From Gemmatimonadota bacterium (GTDB lineage: Bacteria > Gemmatimonadota > Gemmatimonadetes > Gemmatimonadales > Gemmatimonadaceae), in assembly GCA_028287225.1 (NCBI GenBank), contig JAQBPZ010000333.1, forward strand, positions 1-11,603: a stretch of 11,603 nt of DNA, given 5' to 3'. The notes under the pieces were generated by a model. The model did not search any database and had not been told where the DNA came from. It saw nothing but the letters and a program-made list of their open reading frames with translations. The translations under genes and the position numbers were made by a program. Of this stretch, positions 1 through 6,579 are shown piece after piece (the stretch's first letter is position 1; each line of letters opens with the position of its first letter).

Positions 1-1
1 G

Positions 2-76
2 ACCGGCGCGGCGGGCACGACGACGGACACGACGCACCACACCGGCAAGAGCGGCACCTCGACGCGCCGTCCGTAA
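2..76 (+). CDS. Possible C-terminal end of an upstream hypothetical protein (partial)
   Basis: An open frame enters from the left edge and stops at TAA 74-76. Its 24 residues are rich in Thr, Gly, Ala and His and end in a basic TRRP tail. Such low-complexity tails occur at the C-termini of exported or DNA-binding proteins, but nothing here identifies a family. The frame is only 25 codons long and could be open by chance in GC-rich DNA. If real, its stop lies nine bases before the inverted repeat at 85-157, which could then serve as its 3' end. Confidence 0.3.
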   Translation, partial: TGAAGTTTDTTHHTGKSGTSTRRP

Positions 77-84
77 GGGAGACT

Positions 85-171
85 CGGGGCGGGAGCACGG
101 CAGGCCTGTACCAAACGGGCCGCGGCGATCATCTTTCCATGCTGTGCTCCCGCCCCGCCTCTCGCGGGGCG
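85..171 (+). promoter_or_regulatory. Leader with two mutually exclusive stem-loops upstream of the DUF2723 gene
   Basis: Three complementary arms are visible. Arm A (85-98) is a perfect 14-bp inverted repeat of arm B (144-157), with a 45-nt loop between them. The right part of arm B (151-158) also pairs perfectly over 8 bp with arm C (164-171), with a 5-nt loop. A:B and B:C therefore cannot form together, which is the geometry of an attenuator or leader switch. No U-tract follows arm C. The alternative is a 3' hairpin of the upstream transcript plus an unrelated GC-rich stem. The start codon of the next gene is about 25 nt after arm C. Confidence 0.4.
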
Positions 172-196
172 TCTGCTATCCCCCCTCGTGAGAGCA

Positions 197-2509
197 ATGG
201 CGACGACGTCCACGCCGTCCGACCTCGACTACCGTCCGTCCTACCTCGCCGCGACGATCACGGGCCTGGTGGTGTTCGCGCTGTACCTCGTGACCCTCGC
301 GCCGTCGACCGCGATGTGGGACACGAGCGAGTACATCACCGCGGCCACGGTCCTGGGACTGCCCCACCCGCCCGGCAACCCGCTCTTCGTGCTGATCGGC
401 CGGGTCTTCGCCGTGCTCCCGATCGCCGGCTCCATCGCGGTCCGCATCAACATGCTCGCCGCGATCTCCAGCGCCGTGTCGGCGGCGATGTGGTTCCTGA
501 TCACCGAGCGCGTGCTGGTCTCCTGGTTTGCCGCGCGCTGGCAGCGCATCGTGGGCGGGGCGCTCGCGGCGCTCATCGGCGCCACGGCGTTCACCGTGTG
601 GAACCAGAGCGTCGTCAACGAGAAGGTCTACACCGTCTCGCTCCTCGGCATCGCCCTCATCAGCTGGCTGATGGTGCGCTGGAGCGATGCGCCCGACGGG
701 CGGCGCGCCGACCGCACCCTCGTGCTGGTGGCCTACCTGCTCGGCCTGGGCTATGCCAACCACATGGCCGGCATGCTCGCCGCGCCGGCGGTCGGTCTCG
801 CGGTGCTGATCGTCCGCCCCCGGACCGCGCTGCGCTGGAAGCTGCTCGTCGCCTGCATCGCGGCGCTCGTCTTCGGCATCACGCCCTTCGCGATGCAGCC
901 GATCCGCGCCGCGCACTTCCCGGCGCTGAACGAGGGCGAGCCCACTGCATGCCGCACCGAGCTGACGCTGTCGTGCACCTTCAGCACGGGCACGAAGGAC
1001 GCGTTCATGTACAACTTCAACCGCGGCCAGTACGGCAAGCCGGACCTGGCCGAGCGGCAGGCGCCCTTCAGCGCGCAGCTCGGCATGTGGTGGCTGTACT
1101 TCAAGTGGCAGTGGCTGCGTGACGCGCACTACGAGCACCCGTTCGCGCAGAGCGTGCTCGCGTCGCTCTTCCTGGTGCTCGGCCTCCTCGGCGGCTACGT
1201 GCACTACCAGCGCGACCGGCGAAGCTTCTGGTATTTCGGGTCGCTGATGTTCACGATGACCCTCGTGCTCATCTACTACCTGAACTTCAAGTACGGCGCG
1301 TCGCAGGACCCCGACCTGGCCGGCGTGGCGCGCGAGGTGCGCGACCGCGACTACTTCTACCTCTGGAGCTTCTCCGCCTGGGGCGTGTGGGCCGCGCTCG
1401 GGCTGGTGGCGGTATGGGATTCGCTCGCCTCGCTGATCGGGCGGGAACAGTCCACCGAGAACCGCGTCGTGGTGGAGCGTCCGACGCGCCGCGCCAGCCT
1501 GCTGGCCGCGCCAGTGCTGCTGCTCGCCCTGGTGCCGCTGTTCACCAACTGGCGCACGGCGTCGCGCGCCGGCGAGACCGACACGCGGGACTTCGCGCGC
1601 GACCTGCTGAACTCCGTGGAGCCCTACGGCGTGGTGGTGACGGTGGGCGACAACGACACCTTCCCGCTCTGGTACGCGCAGGAGGTGGAAGGCATCCGGC
1701 GCGACGTCGTCGTGGCCAACACGTCGCTGCTGAACACGGACTGGTACACGCGGCAGATCATCCGCCGCCCGGTGTACGAGTACGACGCGGCCGCGGGACC
1801 GGCCATCTACCGCGGCAAGACGTGGCCGAAGCCGACGGGCTCGCCCATCCACATGACGCTGTCGCAGGCCGACTCGGTGCCCGCGTACATCCAGCTGGAC
1901 CGGCCGATGACCTTCCAGGGCGGCCCGATCAAGGCGACGATCGATCCGCAGCGGCTGTCCAGTCCCGGCGTGCTCCAGCGCGCCGACATCTTCGTGCTGC
2001 GCATGATCGCCGACGCCTTCTCCGAGCGGCCGATCTACCTGAGCCGCACGTCGGCGGGCTATGGCAGCGAGCTCGGGATCGGGAGCTACCTGCTCACACA
2101 GGGACTCGCGACGAAGATCTTCGTGCCCCCCGCCGTGCAGGGCAAGGACACGCTGCTCGTCTCGGGCGCCGGCTGGGTGGACGTGGCGCGCACGCGCACG
2201 CTCTGGGACAGCGTGTTCACCGGACAGCACTCGATCGCCTCGCGCCGGGACTGGGTGGACCGTCCGTCGGTCGGCATCCCCTACCTTTACGTGGCTACCG
2301 GGTTGATGCTGTCGGAGGTGCTTCAGGTCACGGGCGACACCCAGGGCTCGGCCCGCGTGATGGCCGATGCCCGGAACGTCGCCCGTGCGGTGCACCTCAC
2401 CGACCTGCTCGCGCAGATGGACGCCCAGCCGGCACCGGCGCCGAGCCCCCTGCTCGCCCCGGCCCCCGCCGACACCCAGCAGCGCAAGAGCGTTCCGCTC
2501 AAGCCCTGA
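197..2509 (+). CDS. DUF2723 / TMEM260-like multi-pass membrane glycosyltransferase-like protein
   Basis: A 770-residue protein with many hydrophobic helices in its first ~450 residues and a mostly soluble C-terminal ~320 residues. The N-terminal region holds the DUF2723 signature: WDTSEY at 41-46, with the spaced acidic pair D42/E45 typical of GT-C enzymes just after the first helix, then PHPPGNPL around 56-63, then NEKVYTVS at 141-148. Eukaryotic TMEM260, a member of this family, is a protein O-mannosyltransferase. A role here in transferring a sugar from a lipid carrier onto exported proteins is inference. The C-terminal half has a soluble motif, VVVTVGDNDTFPLWY, also common in bacterial members. 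I chose ATG 197. GTG 188 is in frame and possible; neither has a good Shine-Dalgarno. The gene ends just before a strong hairpin and appears monocistronic. Family call is firm, biochemical role is not. Confidence 0.9.
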   Translation: MATTSTPSDLDYRPSYLAATITGLVVFALYLVTLAPSTAMWDTSEYITAATVLGLPHPPGNPLFVLIGRVFAVLPIAGSIAVRINMLAAISSAVSAAMWFLITERVLVSWFAARWQRIVGGALAALIGATAFTVWNQSVVNEKVYTVSLLGIALISWLMVRWSDAPDGRRADRTLVLVAYLLGLGYANHMAGMLAAPAVGLAVLIVRPRTALRWKLLVACIAALVFGITPFAMQPIRAAHFPALNEGEPTACRTELTLSCTFSTGTKDAFMYNFNRGQYGKPDLAERQAPFSAQLGMWWLYFKWQWLRDAHYEHPFAQSVLASLFLVLGLLGGYVHYQRDRRSFWYFGSLMFTMTLVLIYYLNFKYGASQDPDLAGVAREVRDRDYFYLWSFSAWGVWAALGLVAVWDSLASLIGREQSTENRVVVERPTRRASLLAAPVLLLALVPLFTNWRTASRAGETDTRDFARDLLNSVEPYGVVVTVGDNDTFPLWYAQEVEGIRRDVVVANTSLLNTDWYTRQIIRRPVYEYDAAAGPAIYRGKTWPKPTGSPIHMTLSQADSVPAYIQLDRPMTFQGGPIKATIDPQRLSSPGVLQRADIFVLRMIADAFSERPIYLSRTSAGYGSELGIGSYLLTQGLATKIFVPPAVQGKDTLLVSGAGWVDVARTRTLWDSVFTGQHSIASRRDWVDRPSVGIPYLYVATGLMLSEVLQVTGDTQGSARVMADARNVARAVHLTDLLAQMDAQPAPAPSPLLAPAPADTQQRKSVPLKP

Positions 2510-2527
2510 GCGGCTGGGATCGGGAGT

Positions 2528-2564
2528 GACGAGGGCCGGTGTCCACAGGACACCGGCCCTCGTC
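2528..2564 (+). terminator. Strong hairpin terminator after the DUF2723 gene
   Basis: A perfect 17-bp stem (2528-2544 with 2548-2564) and a 3-nt loop begins 18 bases after the stop codon. No T-run follows, so it is either a non-canonical intrinsic terminator or an mRNA 3'-end stabiliser. Its position directly behind the gene and its length make chance unlikely. Confidence 0.75.
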
Positions 2565-2574
2565 GCATGCGCGC

Positions 2575-2602
2575 GTAACGCGACGTGCCGCAGGCGTATC
2601 GG
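2575..2602 (+). promoter_or_regulatory. ECF-sigma-type promoter candidate upstream of the cupredoxin gene
   Basis: GTAACG at 2575-2580 is followed after 14 nt by CGTATC at 2595-2600. An AAC-containing -35 and a CGT-containing -10, about 15-16 nt apart, match the general form of ECF sigma promoters such as Bacillus SigW (TGAAAC, N16, CGTA). A near-identical arrangement occurs at 8951-8979. A start of transcription near 2607 would give a leader of about 145 nt before ATG 2751. The -35 also lies inside a 10-bp inverted repeat (2573-2582 with 2603-2612) that could bind a regulator. Confidence 0.45.
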
Positions 2603-2750
2603 CGCGTTACGCCCGCCCGCGCACGGCGTTCCGCAAGGACGATGCAAGTGGTTGTCGCTACAGGAGTTGCGCTCCGCAGCTCCGACGCGCCCGGATTTGC
2701 TTTACATGTCGACGTTCGCCCGCCCTTCCTTCCATGCGTGGAGCGTCATC

Positions 2751-3167
2751 ATGCACCGACTTCCAGGCCCCCGCCCGTCACCGAGCTTCCTGCGCCCGTA
2801 TGCGGCGCTTCTCCTCGCCACGCTCTTCGTGGGCGCGTGTGGCGGCGGAGGCGGCGGCGGGACGACCGGCGGCGTCACCAATCCGCCCACGCCGAGCGCG
2901 CCGAGCACGCCCGTGACCACGACGGCGGTGACGATGCGCTCACTGTCGTTCGATCCGCCGGACATCATCGTCTCCCCCGGCGCGGTGGTCCGCTTCACGA
3001 ACCTGGACAACATCGATCACAACGTCACCTTCGCCGAGACGTCGATCGGCGGCTCGGGGAACTTCTCCAGCGGCACCTCGTCGCTCACGATGCCCACGGC
3101 CACCGGCACGTACGCCTACCGCTGCACGCTGCACGGCGGCATGACGGGCACGGTGAAGGTCCAGTAG
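2751..3167 (+). CDS. Cupredoxin (plastocyanin/pseudoazurin-like) lipoprotein
   Basis: A 138-residue exported blue-copper protein. Residues 1-30 form a lipoprotein signal: hydrophobic core AALLLATLFV and lipobox FVGAC with lipidation at Cys30. A flexible Gly7 run and a Pro/Thr/Ser linker follow to about residue 60. The cupredoxin domain (about 62-138) contains FDPPDIIVSPGAVVRFTN and the type 1 copper ligands His90 (IDHNVTF), Cys125, His128 and Met131 (CTLHGGM). It should carry single electrons at the outer face of a membrane. ATG 2751 is preferred because GGAG lies about 7 nt upstream and it gives a standard signal peptide. ATG 2706 in frame would add 15 residues. Only seven bases separate its stop from the next ATG, so it is probably first in a redox operon with the b561-like, four-helix and Rieske genes. 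Confidence 0.9.
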   Translation: MHRLPGPRPSPSFLRPYAALLLATLFVGACGGGGGGGTTGGVTNPPTPSAPSTPVTTTAVTMRSLSFDPPDIIVSPGAVVRFTNLDNIDHNVTFAETSIGGSGNFSSGTSSLTMPTATGTYAYRCTLHGGMTGTVKVQ

Positions 3168-3174
3168 GCACGCG

Positions 3175-3759
3175 ATGGTCATCCCCGCCCTGCTGATCCT
3201 GCTCGCGTCGCCGGTCCTCGGCCGCGATACCACGCCGGCTCCCGGGCCGGCGGTGGCACCGCTCGCGGCACCGGAGGCGCCGGCCGCGGCCGCGCAGGCG
3301 GACACGCTGCGACGACGCCCGCGCGCGATCGAGGTGAGCGACGGCTACGCGACGCGCCTGCGCATCCACAAGCTCGCCTCCTGGACGCTGCTTCCCCTGT
3401 TCGCCGCGCAGTCCATCGCCGGCAACCAGCTCTACCAGTCCGGCGGCTCGCAGCCGGGTTGGGCGATGTCGCTGCACCAGGTGGGCGCGGGCGGACTGGG
3501 CGCGCTGTTCGGCATCAACACGGTCACCGGTGCCTGGAACCTCTGGGAAACCCGCCACGCGAGCGAGGGCCGCACGAGACGCCTCGTCCACAGTGGACTG
3601 CTGCTCGCGTCGGACGCGGGGTTCGCGTACGCCGGCATCAAGCTCGGTCCCGACGCCTCGCGCTCCGCGGATCGGCGGGCCGAGCATCGGCGCGTGGCGT
3701 ACCTCTCCATGGGCGGAGCGCTCGCCGGCTACGCCACGATGCTGTTCGGGACTCACTAG
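3175..3759 (+). CDS. Cytochrome b561-like membrane protein with one His per helix
   Basis: A 194-residue protein with a short N-terminal hydrophobic segment (3-15; signal peptide or anchor), an Ala/Pro-rich stretch to about 45, then four predicted transmembrane helices at roughly 66-85, 101-120, 138-157 and 172-192. Each begins with a histidine: His65 (RIHKLASW), His101 (SLHQVGAG), His139 (VHSGLLL) and His171 (EHRRVAYL). Four helices with four His recall diheme b561-type domains, where paired His bind two hemes, so transmembrane electron transfer is the inferred role. Sequence similarity to classic b561 is limited and I assign the family by pattern only. It lies directly downstream of the cupredoxin lipoprotein gene and is probably translated from the same mRNA. 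Confidence 0.65.
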   Translation: MVIPALLILLASPVLGRDTTPAPGPAVAPLAAPEAPAAAAQADTLRRRPRAIEVSDGYATRLRIHKLASWTLLPLFAAQSIAGNQLYQSGGSQPGWAMSLHQVGAGGLGALFGINTVTGAWNLWETRHASEGRTRRLVHSGLLLASDAGFAYAGIKLGPDASRSADRRAEHRRVAYLSMGGALAGYATMLFGTH

Positions 3760-3766
3760 GATGAAT

Positions 3767-3804
3767 GGCGCCCGGTTTCCCTCCGAGTCGCCGGGCGCCC
3801 GGCG
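3767..3804 (+). repeat. Overlapping GC-rich inverted repeats in the gap between two membrane-protein genes
   Basis: The 9-bp arms 3767-3775 and 3791-3799 pair perfectly across a 15-nt loop. The right arm also lies inside a perfect 16-bp palindrome (3789-3804). Placed right between a stop codon (3759) and the next start (3811 or 3820), this could be a partial terminator, an RNase-processing hairpin that sets relative expression, or a protein-binding palindrome. Confidence 0.4.
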
Positions 3805-3819
3805 CGCTGCGTGAGCAGC

Positions 3820-4320
3820 ATGTTCCGGCTTCCACCGGTGCTTGCGCAGCCCGTCGCATCCTGGGCACATCTCTACAGCCACTCCACCGTGGCCTCCACC
3901 ACGATCGTCTTCCTGCACGTCGGCGCGCTGGTGGTCGGTGGCGGGCTCGCGATTGCGCTGGACCGTGCCACGCTTCGCCATCATCACCGTGACGCCACGG
4001 CCCGTGCGCTGCATCTCGCCGAGCTCGGATCCGCGCATCGCGTCGTGCTCGGCTCGCTCGCCCTGGCGTTCGCGTCGGGCGTGGCGCTCATGGCCGCCGA
4101 CCTGGAGACCTTCGTGGGTTCGTGGGTCTTCTGGCTCAAGATGGCGCTGCTCGCGCTGCTGCTCGGCAACGGCGCGCTCATGAATCGTGTCGAGCTGCGG
4201 CTGCGCTCGGACCGGGATACGGAGCGCGCCTGGCGCCTCCTGCGCCCCATCGCCGTCGCGAGCATCGTCCTCTGGCTCGCCATCACCCTCGCCGGCGTCG
4301 CGCTCGCCAGCGCGGCCTGA
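3820..4320 (+). CDS. Four-helix hydrophobic membrane protein, function unknown
   Basis: A 166-residue integral membrane protein. From ATG 3820, helices are predicted at about 27-46 (TIVFLHVGALVVGGGLAIAL), 72-92 (HRVVLGSLALAFASGVALMA), 101-121 (WVFWLKMALLALLLGNGALM) and 142-163. A His-rich cytoplasmic or periplasmic loop (RATLRHHHRDATARALH) separates helices 1 and 2. His residues at the start of helices 1 and 2 could bind heme or metal. The layout resembles small CopD/DUF2269-like or DUF6644-like membrane proteins, but I cannot place it in one family. GTG 3811 is an alternative in-frame start; neither has a clear ribosome-binding site. Sitting between the b561-like and Rieske genes, it is probably a membrane partner of that redox unit. 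Confidence 0.6.
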   Translation: MFRLPPVLAQPVASWAHLYSHSTVASTTIVFLHVGALVVGGGLAIALDRATLRHHHRDATARALHLAELGSAHRVVLGSLALAFASGVALMAADLETFVGSWVFWLKMALLALLLGNGALMNRVELRLRSDRDTERAWRLLRPIAVASIVLWLAITLAGVALASAA

Positions 4321-4345
4321 TGCACCCACGTTCTCCGGCCTCTCG

Positions 4346-4891
4346 ATGACTCCGTCTCCGTCCGCACCGCGCGGCGCCGAGTGCGGCGCCTGCCCGCTCG
4401 CGCCCCCGGTGAGCGCCGCGCAGCCGAACCGGCGCGACTTCCTGCGCCTGGCCGGTGTGGCCGCTGCATCGCTCGGCCTGGTGGCCGCGGGGGCGCGCGA
4501 CCTGCTCGCCATGACTCCGGCCCTGCAGCCGCATCCCGCCGACTCCGTTTCGGAGCGGCGCTATTCGGTTCCGGCGTCGGACGGCGTCGTGATCGACCGG
4601 GACGGCTCCGCGATCATCGCGCGCGCCGCGGGACACCTGTATGCCTTCGCCCTCTCGTGTCCGCACCAGAACACCGCGCTGCGGTGGGAGTCCGGCGACG
4701 GCGAGTTCCGCTGCCCCAAGCACAAGTCGCGGTACCGGTCCGACGGCACCTTCATCGACGGCCGCGCGACACGGTCGATGGACCGACTCCCGATTCGCCG
4801 AGACGGCGGCCAGCTCGTGGTGGACATCGACGTGGCGATCCGGCAGGACGAGGAGCCACAACGCTGGGCGTCGGCCTTCGTCGTCCTCTAG
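4346..4891 (+). CDS. Tat-exported Rieske [2Fe-2S] protein
   Basis: A 181-residue protein. A twin-arginine signal (NRRDFLRLAG, Arg29-Arg30, then an Ala/Leu-rich core to about 50) indicates export of the folded, cofactor-loaded protein. The Rieske domain (about 72-165) carries both cluster-binding boxes: Cys105/His107 in SCPHQNT and Cys123/His126 in RCPKHKSRY. The cysteine pair that forms the disulfide beside the cluster in bc1-type Rieske proteins is absent, so this is closer to ferredoxin-type or stand-alone Rieske proteins. Before the Tat motif is a Cys-Gly-Ala-Cys (13-16) of unknown purpose. It is the last gene of the redox cluster, 25 nt after the preceding stop. ATG 4346 leaves the complete Tat signal near the N-terminus. 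Its TAG overlaps the stop of the convergent TPR gene. Confidence 0.88.
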   Translation: MTPSPSAPRGAECGACPLAPPVSAAQPNRRDFLRLAGVAAASLGLVAAGARDLLAMTPALQPHPADSVSERRYSVPASDGVVIDRDGSAIIARAAGHLYAFALSCPHQNTALRWESGDGEFRCPKHKSRYRSDGTFIDGRATRSMDRLPIRRDGGQLVVDIDVAIRQDEEPQRWASAFVVL

Positions 4892-5892
4892 GGGACGTCC
4901 AGCGCCTCGAGGCGTGCGGTGAGACGCGCGACCTCGCCTGTCGCACCGAGCGTCGAGAAGAGCTCGATGGCGCGCCGCGCGTCGTCCCGCGCCCTGTCGG
5001 TCACGCGCTCCATGAGCCAGGCGTCCACGCGATCGCGCAGCACCTCGGCCTGGTTCAACGCATGGCCGCGGGACTCGGCAATCGCCAGCGCCCGGGCGAA
5101 CGACGCCAGCGCCTCCGTCGCCCGGCCGCGTCCCACGAGCGCCGCGCCCACGAGCCGGCGCGCGTCCGCCTCCATGAGTGGATCCGCGAGCGTCGCGAAC
5201 TCGTCTGCCGCGAGCGACGCGGCCATCTCGGCGAACGGCGCATCGCCCCGCCGCAGCGCGATCTCGGCGCGACCCACGCGTCCCATGGCCACCAGGCGCC
5301 GGGAGCGGGCATCGATGGCGTAGTCGATGGCGCGACGCTCGTTCTCGTCCGCCTCCTCCAGCTCGCCCATGTCGCGACAGGTGATCGCGATGTTGTGATA
5401 GCTCTCGGCCAGCCCGCGCGACTGGCCCAGCCGCTGGTACACGGGCAGGGCGACGCGATACTGCGAGAGCGCCAGCTCACGATGGCCCTGCAGGTTGGCG
5501 ATGGCGCCGAGGTTGTTGGACGCACGCGCGAGCAGCAGCAGGTCGTCCGCCTCGGTGGAGAGCTCCCGCACCTGTTCGAACGCGCGGCCCGCCTCGTCGA
5601 GGTCGCCGATGGTGAACGACGCGACGCCGATGAGGTTGACCGCGCGGCGATAGGGACCGCGCTCGGTCTCCCGGGCCAGGCGCGGGACCGCGGCGCGCAG
5701 GAGGTCTCGCGCCTCGCGCTCATGGCCGGTGCGGGTCAACGCCTCCCCATGGAACACCACGAGCTCGCCGTCCATCGGGCCGTCGGTGGCGCCGGATGAC
5801 GTGAGCAGCGCAACGACCTCGGCCCACGCTCCCGCCTCGGCGAGCGAGCGCGCCGAGGCGAGCAGCGATCCGACGGGGCCGGTGGTGGTCAT
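4888..5892 (-). CDS. Cytoplasmic TPR-repeat protein
   Basis: A 334-residue protein without signal peptide or membrane segment, made of helical repeats with a period of about 40 residues. Recognisable TPR units include NLIGVASFTIGDLDEAGRAF (86-105), the repeat starting NNLGAIANLQGH (126-137), HNIAITCRDMGELEEADENE (166-185), GRAEIALRRGD (207-217) and VGAALVGRGRATEALASFAR (248-267). The 40-residue period is the longer kinesin-light-chain/MalT-like type rather than the classical 34. Such proteins are scaffolds or regulators binding partner proteins. ATG 5892 begins 32 nt after the stop of the dockerin-like lipoprotein gene, so both are likely on one mRNA with the sigma54 activator. There is no Shine-Dalgarno at this start. 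A regulatory link with the activator is inference. Confidence 0.8.
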   Translation of the reverse strand: MTTTGPVGSLLASARSLAEAGAWAEVVALLTSSGATDGPMDGELVVFHGEALTRTGHEREARDLLRAAVPRLARETERGPYRRAVNLIGVASFTIGDLDEAGRAFEQVRELSTEADDLLLLARASNNLGAIANLQGHRELALSQYRVALPVYQRLGQSRGLAESYHNIAITCRDMGELEEADENERRAIDYAIDARSRRLVAMGRVGRAEIALRRGDAPFAEMAASLAADEFATLADPLMEADARRLVGAALVGRGRATEALASFARALAIAESRGHALNQAEVLRDRVDAWLMERVTDRARDDARRAIELFSTLGATGEVARLTARLEALDVP

Positions 5893-5924
5893 GGACGGAG
5901 GGTCGCGGCGAGCGTGCGCATCAC

Positions 5925-6542
5925 TCAGTAGGCGAGCGCATAGCCCGTGAAGCCGGACACGGCGGTGCTCACTTCGCGCGTGCCCGCGTTCACGGTGCTC
6001 GCGAGTCGCTCCCACGGGGCGCCGCCACCCTCCTGCCGCCATACGCCGAGCCGGCTCGCGATCACCGCGTCGGCTGCGTCGACCTTGCCGTCGTAGTTCA
6101 CGTCGTCGCCGCACGCGGTCCAGAACATCCGGAGCGTCGGCTGGCTGGTGCTCGTGAAGCGCAGGCCGCTCGGCTCGTACTGGATGATCATGTGCGTCGG
6201 GTCGGTGGCCGTGAGCGTGATGAGCACGGAGTCGCCGGCCGCGATGCTGGTTCCGTCGGGCCGCCGATCGAGCGACGACGGTCCCATGCGGAACTCGACG
6301 AACTTCGCCGAGTCGCTTGCACCGGCCCGCGCGTGATACCACAGGTCGGCGCCAGCGGCCTTCCCCTTGACCGCCCAGAAGCTGACGCGGCTCGTGACGA
6401 GCCTGGGATAGTCGTACGTCACGTGGAGAAGATTGAGCTCCGACTCCGTGCGCACCTCGGGTGACGCGATGCCATCCGCGCCACACGACATCACGGTGAG
6501 GAGCGCCGCGACGAGCGCGGCACGGCTGATGGGAGCTGGCAT
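5925..6542 (-). CDS. Lipoprotein with dockerin/EF-hand-like calcium loop
   Basis: A 205-residue exported protein. The signal ends in a lipobox with Cys20 (LLTVMSC). Residues about 35-140 are rich in beta-strand-type alternation and look like an immunoglobulin-like or cohesin-like sandwich (for example FVEFRMGPSSLD and AAGDSVLITLTATD). They are followed by DVNYDGKVDAAD at 147-158, an Asp/Asn/Asp spacing typical of dockerin repeats and EF-hand calcium loops. Only one such loop is present, while a full dockerin has two. The protein ends with FTGYALAY, a closing-strand motif common in surface beta domains. Start ATG 6542 is supported by GAAGGGA about 7 nt upstream and by the signal peptide. It lies 37 nt after the sigma54 activator stop. 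No enzymatic residues are recognised. Confidence 0.7.
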   Translation of the reverse strand: MPAPISRAALVAALLTVMSCGADGIASPEVRTESELNLLHVTYDYPRLVTSRVSFWAVKGKAAGADLWYHARAGASDSAKFVEFRMGPSSLDRRPDGTSIAAGDSVLITLTATDPTHMIIQYEPSGLRFTSTSQPTLRMFWTACGDDVNYDGKVDAADAVIASRLGVWRQEGGGAPWERLASTVNAGTREVSTAVSGFTGYALAY

Positions 6543-6579
6543 GTGAAGTCCCTTCGTCGGGGGAATGGTCGGTCGCGGG

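Noticed and set aside
176..2647. An 823-codon open frame on the minus strand opposite the DUF2723 gene
   Set aside because: Composition is Arg/His/Gln/Glu-rich low complexity with no domain; it mirrors the codon bias of the real gene on the plus strand.
2641..2705. Sigma54 promoter (GG-N10-GC) before the cupredoxin gene, and similar searches in the 8798-9110 region
   Set aside because: TTGC and GG/GC elements occur but never at the required 10-nt spacing, so no target of the activator was found in this window.
3085..4512. A 475-codon minus-strand open frame across the redox cluster
   Set aside because: It is antisense to four recognised genes with clear cofactor motifs, and its product is an Arg/Ala/Gly-rich shadow sequence.
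4381..5799. A 472-codon plus-strand open frame spanning the Rieske gene and the TPR gene's antisense
   Set aside because: It crosses two real genes in the wrong frame or strand and shows no motif or start signal.
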